A model generated the notes under the pieces. The model was not told the DNA's origin. It saw only the letters and a list, made by a program, of their open reading frames with translations, and did no database searches. Position numbers and translations under genes: made by a program. This document shows positions 9,285-17,934 of a stretch of DNA of 64,000 nucleotides, piece by piece. The number at the start of each line of letters is the position of its first letter. The first letter of the stretch is position 1. Source of the stretch: Dactylococcopsis salina PCC 8305 (lineage in GTDB: Bacteria > Cyanobacteriota > Cyanobacteriia > Cyanobacteriales > Rubidibacteraceae); NCBI RefSeq assembly GCF_000317615.1, contig NC_019780.1, positions 1,447,840 through 1,511,839 on the forward strand. Direction: 5' to 3'.

Positions 9285-9560
9285 ATGGGAATTATTACTT
9301 GGGCAATTTTAGGACTCATTGCTGGTGCGATCGCGAAAGCAATTTATCCAGGGGAACAAAATACAGGCATTTTAGGAACAATGGCGTTAGGGATTCTCGG
9401 TTCTCTCGCTGGTGGTTGGATCGGGGAACAACTGCAAGAATTTTTAACCATCCCCAGTCCAGAAGTGGGGAGTTTCAGTTTATCAGGAATTATCACTGCG
9501 GTTTTGGGCGCGATCGCGATCATTTTTATCTGGGGATTATTGACCAAACCCAGCCGTTAA
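9285..9560 (+). CDS. GlsB/YeaQ/YmgE-type small membrane protein
   Basis: A 91-residue protein with three hydrophobic helices rich in Gly and Ala (WAILGLIAGAIAKAI, GTMALGILGSLAGGWIG, GIITAVLGAIAIIFIWG). It keeps the family pattern of a conserved Pro-Gly turn (YPGEQNTG) after helix one. Members of this transglycosylase-associated family are small inner-membrane proteins often induced by stress; their molecular role is unknown. The upstream region is entirely heptamer repeat, so any promoter would lie in or beyond the repeats. No ribosome-binding site is evident. Confidence 0.85.
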   Translation: MGIITWAILGLIAGAIAKAIYPGEQNTGILGTMALGILGSLAGGWIGEQLQEFLTIPSPEVGSFSLSGIITAVLGAIAIIFIWGLLTKPSR

Positions 9561-9582
9561 TCTCTTGTAATGTTAGTGTCTC

Positions 9583-9650
9583 CTGAAAAAGTTCATGGAT
9601 TGGTAAAGACCGTTATTTGTTATTTGTTATTCGTTATTTGGTAAGACTTG
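9583..9650. repeat. Heptamer array (TTATTTG) with conserved leader
   Basis: After glsB there is a segment cctgaaaaagttcatggatt followed by ttatttg heptamers (9613-9644). The leader resembles those at 38084-38119 and 45783-45817, which are also followed by heptamer runs. Confidence 0.6.
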
Positions 9651-9660
9651 AGTGTGTTAT

Positions 9661-10896
9661 TCAAAAAGTTAATAAATGTTCTGCAATGCGAGAGGATGCG
9701 TTATTGACTCCCATTCTACGTTTGCCATTGTCTGCGATTAATTGTAAGCGATCGGGGTCGCTAAATAACTCGCGAATTATTTCTACCACTTGCGAAGGCT
9801 TTTTCACCAGAATCACAGACGCACCGAGTAAGCGAGTTTGGGCTTCCGCAAACCTATAAGTATATTGCGGACCTTTTCCTGGGAAGGTAATCACGGGCTT
9901 TCCTAACCCCACAAATTGTTCTGTAGCTGTTCCCGCCATGGCGATCGCCAAATCGGAAGCAAGTAAACAACTATGATAGGCGCTTTGCGTCAGTAGTAAT
10001 CGAGTCATTCCTTGATAGAACTCTAAACCCTTTTCATCCCTGACGGGTGTCGAAGGGGAAGTGGTGGTGTTGAGTTGCCATCCTCTGGCTTCTAATGGTT
10101 CACAAAAAGGATTTAAATCAAGACTAGGCGCGATCGGGGCAAAAAAACATAACTTCCGTTTGGTTTCACGGATGATGATGTTCTCCACCGCTTCCAAAAT
10201 CAATTCCCAATTCCTTTCCGCTTCGGGAGAACGTGAACCTGGCAGTAATAACACTCGCAGCGATCGTTGTGTTTCCAATTCTTCCACGATCAGCGCTTCT
10301 GGAATCAAACCATCCATCATCGGATTCCCAAAATTATAGGCTTGAATGTGAAATTTCTGTAATATGTTGGTGGTCAATTCATCTCTGGGGAACACCCCTT
10401 GACAACGGCGATGTTTCAATAAACAACGTTCCCAAGGTAAATAAACCGATCCCAATTTCCTTTCCCAAACCGAGGTTTTGGGTAGCCAACCCACCTCATT
10501 CCGTAAATAATACTCTGATTTCGCAGTTCCCACAAAAGTGTAATTGGTCTGACTTAACCAGGCAAACAAAAGTGGCACAATATCACCAACAGCGAGAATC
10601 ATTCCCCTTTCCTTTCCCCAGCGCCGTACTGCTTTCAGTTGTGCTAAAGTCAAAGCAATTAGTCCACCGCGCACATCTCGCCACAATTCTCGCGCATCCA
10701 TGTAAATGAAGCCCCCAGATGGCATTTTCTTCGCTGGTGCAATGATGGGAATGCTCGATCGATGATACGCTGTTCCATCACCGACAATGGGAAGGGCTAC
10801 CACCTCCAATTGTTGAGTTTTTTGACGCAATGCTTCAATGACACGCACAGCGATCACATCTTCACCATGACCATTGCTGAGACAGAGTAATTTCAA
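9661..10896 (-). CDS. LpxB-related glycosyltransferase-like protein
   Basis: A 411-residue member of the cyanobacterial 'lipid-A-disaccharide synthase-related' family (GT-B fold). The N-terminus CLSNGHGEDVIA and the donor-site segment MAGTATEQFVGLGKPVITFPGKGPQYT are typical of it. Cyanobacteria generally lack canonical lipid A, so the substrate is probably another envelope glycolipid; this is inference. No lpxA, lpxC or lpxD gene is near. It is 39 bases downstream of tldD on the same strand and probably cotranscribed with it. Confidence 0.85.
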   Translation of the reverse strand: MKLLCLSNGHGEDVIAVRVIEALRQKTQQLEVVALPIVGDGTAYHRSSIPIIAPAKKMPSGGFIYMDARELWRDVRGGLIALTLAQLKAVRRWGKERGMILAVGDIVPLLFAWLSQTNYTFVGTAKSEYYLRNEVGWLPKTSVWERKLGSVYLPWERCLLKHRRCQGVFPRDELTTNILQKFHIQAYNFGNPMMDGLIPEALIVEELETQRSLRVLLLPGSRSPEAERNWELILEAVENIIIRETKRKLCFFAPIAPSLDLNPFCEPLEARGWQLNTTTSPSTPVRDEKGLEFYQGMTRLLLTQSAYHSCLLASDLAIAMAGTATEQFVGLGKPVITFPGKGPQYTYRFAEAQTRLLGASVILVKKPSQVVEIIRELFSDPDRLQLIADNGKRRMGVNNASSRIAEHLLTF

Positions 10897-10935
10897 TTTC
10901 CTTTGGTTTAAAGTAATACTTCCCTTTTAAATTTA

Positions 10936-12327
10936 TCACCCTTCTACGGATTCGCCACCAATCACCACATCTTTAATGCGAAGACTGGGACCGCCACAAC
11001 CGACAGGTAAGCCGCTTTGTCCGCCTTTGCCACAGCCACCAGACTCATCCCAGTAAAAATCATCTCCAATGGCTTCGATATTGGCGAGAGTCTTAAATAC
11101 ATTCCCAGAAAGAGTCACGTCTCGTACTGGTTCAGCGAGTTCACCATTGCGAATCATCCAGGCTTCTCCCGCAGAAAAGGTGAACATTTCCCCATTGGTC
11201 ATCCCTCCTAACCAGTTTTTCGCATACACTCCCACAGGGATATTCTGAAACAAATCTTGGACAGGGGTTTCTCCTCGTTCAATCCAAGTGTTGGTCATGC
11301 GAACCAGTGGCGGATATTGATAGTCTAGACAACGAGCGTTTGCGGTGGGACGTTCTCCTAATTTTCCTGCCGTTTCACGGGAATGAAGTCGTCCCACTAA
11401 AAAACCATTTTCAATCAATTGAGTGGTGGTGGCTGGTGTTCCTTCATCATCCACTTGATAGCTTCCCCGATGTCCAGGTGGCGCGGCGCCATCGAAAATT
11501 TGTAGGTGATCAGGACCGAATTTTCGTCCCATTGTCATCACTTCCATTAAGTCTGGGTTTTCATAAATCATATCGGCTTCGGAAAGATGACCGAAGGCTT
11601 CATGGACAAATAAACCACTGAGAATCGGATCAATGACGACAGGATAAGTATCTCCTGTAATTGTCGGGAAACTGAGGGCGTTAATGGCTCTTGCGGCGGC
11701 GCTGAGGACTTGATTTTCGAGGTGGAGAAGGTCGTTCCAACCTTGACGGGAACCGGTGGTTTCCCTTCCCGTTTGAATGATTTCTCCGTCACGGGCGATC
11801 GCGCTGAATCTTGCTTCTAGATCAGTCCATGCTTGTTCGATAAGCGTGCCTTCTGACGTGGCGATCGTCACCCGTTGTGTCAGGTCGCCATAACTGACCG
11901 CCGTTGTGGTGATCCGAGGGTCATATTCTCGTAAAATGTTGTTGTAGTGGTCACACAGTGCCTTTTTATTGGCTAAGGGAATCGATCGCGGATCACCTGC
12001 GGGTAAAGGAAGCCTATAAACCCCTTCTAAGGGCAATACAGGGGCTAAACAAGTTTTTCCGATCCCCACCCGTCTCGCGGCGGCGATCGCGTCTTCTAGG
12101 CGTTCAGTGAGGGTGCTGAGACGATTAAAACTGGCAAACCCCCATCCCCCTCGATAACAGACTCGCACTTGTCCACCGATGGCAATTTCTTCGCTGAGGG
12201 TTTCGATGTTTTCCCCCCTTAATAGGATAGAGGTGCTTTCTGATTCTTCGACTCGAATCAGAATAAAATCCGCTCGATCGCGGTATTTTTGAATTAAGTC
12301 AGAGAGGAGAGAACGATAGTCTGTCAT
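10936..12327 (-). CDS. tldD: TldD-type metalloprotease subunit
   Basis: A 463-residue TldD/PmbA-family protein. The zinc-binding signature HEAFGHLSEAD (HExxxH) lies near residue 245 and the glycine-rich tail GGCGKGGQSGLPVGCGG is also characteristic. TldD with TldE (PmbA) forms a heterodimeric protease acting on unfolded peptides and on precursors of small modified peptides. No pmbA partner is visible here. The start codon directly abuts a run of TTATTGG heptamers, so its promoter lies in repeat DNA. Confidence 0.93.
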   Translation of the reverse strand: MTDYRSLLSDLIQKYRDRADFILIRVEESESTSILLRGENIETLSEEIAIGGQVRVCYRGGWGFASFNRLSTLTERLEDAIAAARRVGIGKTCLAPVLPLEGVYRLPLPAGDPRSIPLANKKALCDHYNNILREYDPRITTTAVSYGDLTQRVTIATSEGTLIEQAWTDLEARFSAIARDGEIIQTGRETTGSRQGWNDLLHLENQVLSAAARAINALSFPTITGDTYPVVIDPILSGLFVHEAFGHLSEADMIYENPDLMEVMTMGRKFGPDHLQIFDGAAPPGHRGSYQVDDEGTPATTTQLIENGFLVGRLHSRETAGKLGERPTANARCLDYQYPPLVRMTNTWIERGETPVQDLFQNIPVGVYAKNWLGGMTNGEMFTFSAGEAWMIRNGELAEPVRDVTLSGNVFKTLANIEAIGDDFYWDESGGCGKGGQSGLPVGCGGPSLRIKDVVIGGESVEG

Positions 12328-12425
12328 TGGTTATTGGTTATTGGTTATTGGTTATTTGTTATTTGTTATTTGTTATTTGTTATTGGTTATTGGTTATTTG
12401 TTATTGGTTATTGGTTATTTGTTAT
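12328..12425. repeat. Heptamer array (TTATTGG/TTATTTG)
   Basis: About fourteen tandem heptamers, ttattgg and ttatttg, directly upstream of the tldD start. The ORF-like reading through it is low-complexity (VIGYWLF repeats) and not a gene. From 12426 to 12544 nothing else is recognised apart from a gacaggcgtaacaggcgt repeat. Confidence 0.85.
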
Positions 12426-12544
12426 CGGGAATCACCGAAAAGAATTAGACAAGAGAAGTGAGGATGTGACAGGCGTAACAGGCGTGACAAGGTGTTTTTT
12501 CCTCCCCATCTCCCGACTCCCCTATGCGTGGGTTTCTGTCATGG

Positions 12545-12663
12545 TATAGCAATCCTAAATGAATCGTAAATTGTTTTTGCCCCCCAATCCTCACCTTCGC
12601 TCCGGCCCAAGTTTGGGGGGCTTCCATGAGTAAACTTTTTACAAATGAAATAGGACTGCTATA
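12545..12663. repeat. MITE-like repeat, family A, copy 2
   Basis: A 119-bp element with ends tatagcaatccta and aggactgctata, and subterminal repeats gaatcgtaaa/tttacaaatg. Its core is a cccccc...gggggg palindrome enclosing sequence unlike the core of copy 1 at 2019-2121. It lies just downstream of crtR's stop codon. Confidence 0.75.
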
Positions 12664-12670
12664 CTAGGTA

Positions 12671-13543
12671 TTAGTGAAAACGAATCCCTAAAAAGATATC
12701 GTAAATAAAGCCAAAGAAATCTTTTTTTCCTGCCAATAATCCTAACGATTGATAACAGTCTTTTTTGTCTAATAAAGGTTTCATTTGGTAGTAAGCTGGC
12801 TGATATTTATACCAAGGAATCGAGGGCCAAAGATGATGGACTAAATGATAATTTTGCCCACAGATTAACCAGTTCAGAATTTTACTGGGATAAACCCTCG
12901 CATTTTTCCATCGATCGCGCTCTTGAAACGGACGGTGAGGGAGATAATCAAAAAACAATCCTAATGTCCAACCGACCACTAAAGCTGGAGAAAACCAGTA
13001 ATTTACCAAATAATCAAAAAAGCCATACTGAAAAGAATAATAAACAATTAACCCCACAATTAACCGACTAAAAAACCATTCTAAAAGCTCATAGTTTTTC
13101 CATAATTTGCGCTTAAAAAAGAACACTTCATGGTAAAAAAAGCGTGCTGGAATAAAAAATAGTGGCCCCCCCGTCGAAACAAAATGATCGGGGTCATTTT
13201 TCGGATCATTAACATGAGCATGATGTTGTAAATGAACGCGCGTAAACACGGGAAACACAAATCCTAACATCAAAGCCGTCCCATGTCCTAAAATCGTATT
13301 AATCACACGATTACGATGTCCAGCGCGGTGTGACGCATCATGGATTACTGTTCCAGCGAAGTGTAAACAAAGAACATTGATGACGAAGCATAGCCAACCC
13401 TCCCAATGCCACAGCCAGTAACCACAATGAGATAAAATAAACATTCCCCATGCCACAAGGAACATCCAGACATTCACATTCCAACCGCCATCGGGATCAA
13501 TGTAATCCTTCGGCACTCTTAAGGATTGTTGGGTTTGCACCAT
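12671..13543 (-). CDS. crtR: Beta-carotene hydroxylase CrtR
   Basis: A 290-residue di-iron membrane enzyme of the fatty-acid-desaturase superfamily. Its histidine boxes are HDASH (near 90), HLQHH (near 125) and HHLWP (near 255), with at least four hydrophobic segments around them. CrtR adds 3-hydroxyl groups to carotenoid rings, giving zeaxanthin or myxol-type xanthophylls. The strong match over its whole length, including the N-terminal PKDYIDPDGGWN, supports CrtR over acyl-lipid desaturases. On the same strand upstream are an alpha/beta hydrolase and an acyltransferase, a possible functional link through carotenoid esters. Confidence 0.92.
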   Translation of the reverse strand: MVQTQQSLRVPKDYIDPDGGWNVNVWMFLVAWGMFILSHCGYWLWHWEGWLCFVINVLCLHFAGTVIHDASHRAGHRNRVINTILGHGTALMLGFVFPVFTRVHLQHHAHVNDPKNDPDHFVSTGGPLFFIPARFFYHEVFFFKRKLWKNYELLEWFFSRLIVGLIVYYSFQYGFFDYLVNYWFSPALVVGWTLGLFFDYLPHRPFQERDRWKNARVYPSKILNWLICGQNYHLVHHLWPSIPWYKYQPAYYQMKPLLDKKDCYQSLGLLAGKKDFFGFIYDIFLGIRFH

Positions 13544-13639
13544 ATTTTCTTTTTCTCCTTCTAAACGTTGCTAAATTAAATATTATTTTTTTAGTAATCT
13601 AATGCTTCTATTTTCTCATAATTGATCCGATTTAAAGCC

Positions 13640-14458
13640 TCAACTGGTGGCACTAAAAAGATGTTCACGAGCGCGATTTTCTAGAAAGTTGGCAGCCTGG
13701 AGAATCTCACATAAACGATTTTCGCTTTCTAACAAACAAGTATGACCACTGTCGGGTAAGGTAATAATCTGAGCATTGGGGAAATAACTGGCTAAATACT
13801 CCGCTTCTTTCACCGAAGGTAAAATGCGATCGGACTCCGCAGCCAATAGCAACACAGGAACAGAAATAGCTTGTAATCGATCAGGATCAACTGAGAACTG
13901 TTCCAACAGAGATAAACGCCAACGAACGGTTTGCGGCGGAACTGATTTCATGGCATTTAACAAGGCGCGACGGTCTTTAGTATCTATGCGTCCCATCGCT
14001 GCCAGAAAGGGCAAAATTAGCACCGTAGAGGAGCGATAAATCGGTTCTGGCATCCAACCCGTTCCCACAGCCCCCCAAGCCAAATAAGGACGTTCTCGAA
14101 AGGAGGAAGCAGGGTTTACTAGAATCACCCGATTAAACAACTCAGGCGCTTTTTCTAAAACTTTTAATCCTAAACAACCGCCGAAGGATTCTCCACACAA
14201 ATAAGTAGTTTTTTCAGACTTGTTTTCTTGTTCTTCTTTGACTAACTCAATGACTGCAGTAGCGAGTTCATCCCATCCCCGAAAGTCATTTTGAGGAATG
14301 GCAAGGGAACGAATATCAAAACATTGATCTAAAGTGTCGGTTTGGGTGTGAATCAGTTCTCCTGTGCCATCCATTCCTGGTAAAAATACAAATAGGGGAT
14401 AGTTGGGATGAACCGATTTCGGCTTTAAAAAATGAGGTTGTGTCTGTTGTTTATCCAT
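13640..14458 (-). CDS. Alpha/beta hydrolase, phytyl-ester-synthase N-half type
   Basis: A 272-residue alpha/beta hydrolase. The nucleophile elbow is GESFGG (Ser near 92), the oxyanion region is FLPGMDGTGEL, the acid is probably in LLLAAESDRILP, and the histidine is in DSGHTCLLE. The FLPGMDGTG start and the adjacency to a PlsC-type acyltransferase match the two halves of plant phytyl/xanthophyll ester synthases (PES/ELT family), in which hydrolase and acyltransferase are fused. Here they are separate genes 12 bases apart. The substrate, a phytol or carotenoid ester, is inferred. Confidence 0.75.
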   Translation of the reverse strand: MDKQQTQPHFLKPKSVHPNYPLFVFLPGMDGTGELIHTQTDTLDQCFDIRSLAIPQNDFRGWDELATAVIELVKEEQENKSEKTTYLCGESFGGCLGLKVLEKAPELFNRVILVNPASSFRERPYLAWGAVGTGWMPEPIYRSSTVLILPFLAAMGRIDTKDRRALLNAMKSVPPQTVRWRLSLLEQFSVDPDRLQAISVPVLLLAAESDRILPSVKEAEYLASYFPNAQIITLPDSGHTCLLESENRLCEILQAANFLENRAREHLFSATS

Positions 14459-14470
14459 AAGTTTTTCTGA

Positions 14471-15190
14471 TTAATATCCAGTTTTTAATAAGGTTTGAAT
14501 TTCCTCCTGACAATAATCAGTCAATTCTAAAATTCCTTTTTTGGTTTGTTTCCCTCGATATTGTTTTTGAATTTTCGGCGTAACCCAGTAAGGACGACCG
14601 ATTAAAAGATTTGCTCTTTCATAGATTACCATTGGATGTAAAGTCCATTGATCAAATAAGTTTTCTGAAGGATCGAACCAGTGTAAAAATTTAAGGGGAA
14701 TTGTCGAGGTTACTTGTTCTTGTTCAGAGAGAATTGCGACTGGTAAAACGGCTAAATTAGGAATCTGGGAACGTAAAAGCAAATGAGCGAATCCAGGTTG
14801 AAAGGGTTTAATTTCCCTAGGTGTTGTTAAATTCACCATTGGCTGCGCTCCTTCTGGGAATACGGCTAACCAATCATTCGCGTTTAGAAATTTCTTTCCT
14901 TGTCGGACAAAACTTGTTCCGCGTTTGGATTCATTGGCTAGGGGAAAACAGCCAAGAAATGTCACCACTTCCCGCAATAAAGGGACTTCTCCCATGTAGT
15001 GGTGACAAGCAGTGCGTAAGGGGTGTTTTAATCCCACCATCAACATCATCGGGTCCATAAAGCTCCGATGATTGCTCACAACGACTACTGCTGCGTCTTG
15101 GGGAATACGGTTTTCAAAATAAATAAAAACTTTCGTTCCCAGAGCTTGTAGGAAACCCTGAGAGAGATTGAGCGGTCGATTAGAAACCAT
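14471..15190 (-). CDS. PlsC-like acyltransferase, phytyl-ester-synthase C-half type
   Basis: A 239-residue acyltransferase with the catalytic NHRSFMD block (NHx4D, near residue 42) and the acceptor-binding block FPEGAQP near 115. The layout, with an additional C-terminal segment ending in a KKGILELTDYCQEEIQ helix, fits the diacylglycerol/phytol acyltransferase branch better than the housekeeping LPA acyltransferase. It is the first gene of the acyltransferase-hydrolase pair and is read divergently from metG. Confidence 0.78.
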   Translation of the reverse strand: MVSNRPLNLSQGFLQALGTKVFIYFENRIPQDAAVVVVSNHRSFMDPMMLMVGLKHPLRTACHHYMGEVPLLREVVTFLGCFPLANESKRGTSFVRQGKKFLNANDWLAVFPEGAQPMVNLTTPREIKPFQPGFAHLLLRSQIPNLAVLPVAILSEQEQVTSTIPLKFLHWFDPSENLFDQWTLHPMVIYERANLLIGRPYWVTPKIQKQYRGKQTKKGILELTDYCQEEIQTLLKTGY

Positions 15191-15575
15191 GACCTTCCTT
15201 AAACCAGCGACCCTAAATTAATAAATCTTAACATTTCTTCTCAATTTTAACCGATGGTTTCATCATTTTCACAAGTTTTGACATTAATATCGTCTTAAGT
15301 ATCTCTTAAGAACGGATCAAATTGGTTGATTTTTCGTTATAATTTAACGTGATTTGATTTTGATTTTTAACTTCAATAAAATACGATAAGAAACAGTTAT
15401 GAACACTATAAGTGGGATCAATTATAAAACTCAAGGAATAAGAATTGAAGAATGATTGAATGAGAAGTGAATCCAAACGCGGGTTTGAGGCGTGTTCTTA
15501 GTAGCTTCAAAAATAACTTTTGAAGTGTTTAGAATTAATTGAAAAATAGATAAAAAAAAACAACCTTAAATATTT
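15191..15575. other. Divergent intergenic region before metG
   Basis: These 385 bases hold no gene. AT-rich sequence includes a perfect TATAAT at 15338-15343 directed toward metG but with no good -35 hexamer. An inverted repeat cttaag(t)...cttaag lies at 15294-15310. A long metG leader would follow if this -10 is used. No structured RNA was recognised. Confidence 0.4.
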
Positions 15576-17174
15576 ATGGAAAATCAGAAGAAAACCTTTG
15601 CAATTACAACACCACTTTATTACGTGAATGATGTTCCTCACATCGGAAGTGCTTATACAACAATGGCTGCAGATGCGATCGCCCGTTTTAAGCGCTTAGA
15701 AGGAAATGCAGTTTTATTGATTACAGGAACAGATGAACATGGACAAAAAATCCAACGCACTGCTGAAGAAAAAGGGATTTCTCCTCAAAGTCAATGCGAT
15801 AAAGTTGCGGCGAGTTTTGACAGTTTGTGGCAGAAATTAAACATCCAATACGATCGATTTAGTCGGACTACAGCCGCGCGACATGAAGCAATTGTCAAGG
15901 AATTTTTTCAGCGCGTTTGGGATAATGGCGATATTTATCTGGCTCAAAAACAGGGATGGTATTGTGTTTCCTGCGAAGAATTTAAAGAAAAAAGAGACTT
16001 GGTAAACGACGGATATTGTCCCATTCACACTAATAAAAAAGCAGAGTGGCGAGACGAAGAAAATTATTTTTTCTGTCTTTCTAAATACCAAACTCAGTTA
16101 GAAATTCTGTATGAAACTCAAGAAGACTTTATTCAACCCCGTAGTCGTCGCAATGAAGTCTTAAACTTTGTTCAGCAAGGGTTACAAGATTTTTCTATTT
16201 CTCGGGTCAATCTCGATTGGGGAATCCCTGTGCCAACTGATCCCAAACATACAATTTACGTTTGGTTTGATGCGCTTTTAGGCTATGTTACCGCCCTTCT
16301 TGACCCAGAAGACGAACCCACCCTAGAAAAGGCTCTCGCTCGTTGGTGGCCGATCGATCTCCATTTGATTGGGAAAGATATCTTGCGTTTCCATGCGGTG
16401 TATTGGCCCGCGATGTTGTTGTCAGCAGGAATTTCTACGCCGAAGAAAGTATTTGGACATGGATTTTTGACCAAAGATGGGCAGAAAATGGGAAAAAGTA
16501 TGGGAAATACCTTAGACCCAGTGGCGTTGCTCGATCGATATGGCGCGGACGCAGTGCGATATTATTTCCTGCGAGAAATTGAGTTAGGACAAGATGGAGA
16601 TTTCAACGAAAATCGATTTGTTGATGTTCTTAATTCTGATCTCGCCAATGATTTGGGAAACCTCTTAAATCGGACTTTGAAAATGGCAAATAAATACTGC
16701 AATAATCAGAGTCCCAACCTAAAGGGAGAACAAATTCCAGCAGAGAATCCCTTGAAAGAAATTGGAATGGAACTGAGCGATCGAGTCACCGTTGCTTATA
16801 ACAAACTCAACTTCAGTGAAGCCTGTAAAGAAATCATCCATCTGGTGACGAATAGTAATAAATACATTGACCAGCAAGCGCCTTGGAGTTTGTATAAACA
16901 AGGGAAACAAGCGGAAGTAGAGGAAGTTCTCTACAGTATTTTAGAATCTATCCGTTTAAGCGCTTATCTTCTCTCTCCAATTACCCCCGACCTCAGTAGC
17001 CAAATTTATCAGCAACTGGGCTTTAAAATCGACTTTAACCAGCCGTCGTCTTTTGAACCAAATATTAATTTTGATGTCCATAAATCTTGGGGAAGTTTAC
17101 CCCCTCTACAACCTTTAGGAGAAGCGAAACCCGTGTTTTTACGGTTAGAACTTCCTGAAGAAAGCCCATTATAG
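15576..17174 (+). CDS. metG: Methionyl-tRNA synthetase
   Basis: A 532-residue class I synthetase that charges tRNA-Met. The HIGH motif is PHIGSAYT (near 21-28) and the KMSKS loop appears as KMGKS (near 310). A single reduced knuckle is visible (CVSCEEF... then CPIHTNK), and the C-terminal dimerisation (Trbp111-like) domain is absent, as in other short cyanobacterial forms. The anticodon-binding helical domain ends with SAYLLSPITPDLS. It is divergent from the acyltransferase gene. Confidence 0.97.
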   Translation: MENQKKTFAITTPLYYVNDVPHIGSAYTTMAADAIARFKRLEGNAVLLITGTDEHGQKIQRTAEEKGISPQSQCDKVAASFDSLWQKLNIQYDRFSRTTAARHEAIVKEFFQRVWDNGDIYLAQKQGWYCVSCEEFKEKRDLVNDGYCPIHTNKKAEWRDEENYFFCLSKYQTQLEILYETQEDFIQPRSRRNEVLNFVQQGLQDFSISRVNLDWGIPVPTDPKHTIYVWFDALLGYVTALLDPEDEPTLEKALARWWPIDLHLIGKDILRFHAVYWPAMLLSAGISTPKKVFGHGFLTKDGQKMGKSMGNTLDPVALLDRYGADAVRYYFLREIELGQDGDFNENRFVDVLNSDLANDLGNLLNRTLKMANKYCNNQSPNLKGEQIPAENPLKEIGMELSDRVTVAYNKLNFSEACKEIIHLVTNSNKYIDQQAPWSLYKQGKQAEVEEVLYSILESIRLSAYLLSPITPDLSSQIYQQLGFKIDFNQPSSFEPNINFDVHKSWGSLPPLQPLGEAKPVFLRLELPEESPL

Positions 17175-17279
17175 ACTTACATTTTCCCTGAGTTTTGGGT
17201 AAGGTAGGAGTAGATTACTTTTTTATATACTCACCTTTTTCATAAACTTGCTTAATACAATCAAAATGAGGATAAAAAA

Positions 17280-17900
17280 ATGTTGGAAAACTTTGATCAC
17301 GATCCCGTATTTACACCGAAACAGATTTTAGAGAATCGTGGTCGGGTTGCAATTTTTATTGATGGTTCTAATTTGTTTTACGCAGCCCTACAATTGGGCA
17401 TAGAAATAGATTACACCAAATTATTGTCTTGCCTGACCTCTGGTTCTCGCTTGCTACGTTCTTTTTTCTATACTGGCGTTGATAGCACCAATGAGAAACA
17501 ACAAGGATTTTTACTTTGGATGCGTCGCAATGGCTACCGAGTCATTTCTAAAGATTTAGTTCAACTTCCTGATGGTTCTAAAAAAGCCAATTTAGACGTA
17601 GAAATTGCTGTTGATATGATGGCTTTGGTTGGTGCTTATGACACAGCAATTTTAGTCAGTGGTGATGGCGATTTAGCTTATGCTGTTGATGCGGTGAGTT
17701 ATCGCGGTGCGAGAGTGGAAGTTGTCAGCTTACGTTCAATGACCAGCGATAGCTTGATTAATGTTGCCGATCGTTATATCGACTTAGATCAAATTCAAGG
17801 TGAAATTCAAAAGCCTTCCAAAGCGAATAGCAATGCTTCGACTCATCATCCCTATCGACCCCTACCCACTTTAATTTTTGATGAAGAATCTTCACAATAA
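17280..17900 (+). CDS. LabA-like NYN-domain protein
   Basis: A 206-residue protein of the NYN (PIN-like) nuclease fold. The acidic motifs are IFIDGSNLF at the start, LDVEIAVDMM in the middle and VSGDGDLAYAVD next, giving the usual aspartate set for metal binding. The family includes LabA, which in Synechococcus takes part in circadian feedback, and RNA nucleases. Which role applies here is unknown. A GAGG nine bases before the ATG serves as ribosome site. The stop lies upstream of lptC's chosen start by 34 bases, suggesting coupling. Confidence 0.85.
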   Translation: MLENFDHDPVFTPKQILENRGRVAIFIDGSNLFYAALQLGIEIDYTKLLSCLTSGSRLLRSFFYTGVDSTNEKQQGFLLWMRRNGYRVISKDLVQLPDGSKKANLDVEIAVDMMALVGAYDTAILVSGDGDLAYAVDAVSYRGARVEVVSLRSMTSDSLINVADRYIDLDQIQGEIQKPSKANSNASTHHPYRPLPTLIFDEESSQ

Positions 17901-17934
17901 GAAAGGTTTAGTTACCCCGATTTGCCCTTTGTTT

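Noticed and set aside
8790-9319. Long minus-strand frames rich in [10 protein letters not shown]
   Set aside because: They are translations of heptamer repeats and the 82-bp blocks; composition is strictly periodic, there is no start region, and the frames overlap thiG.
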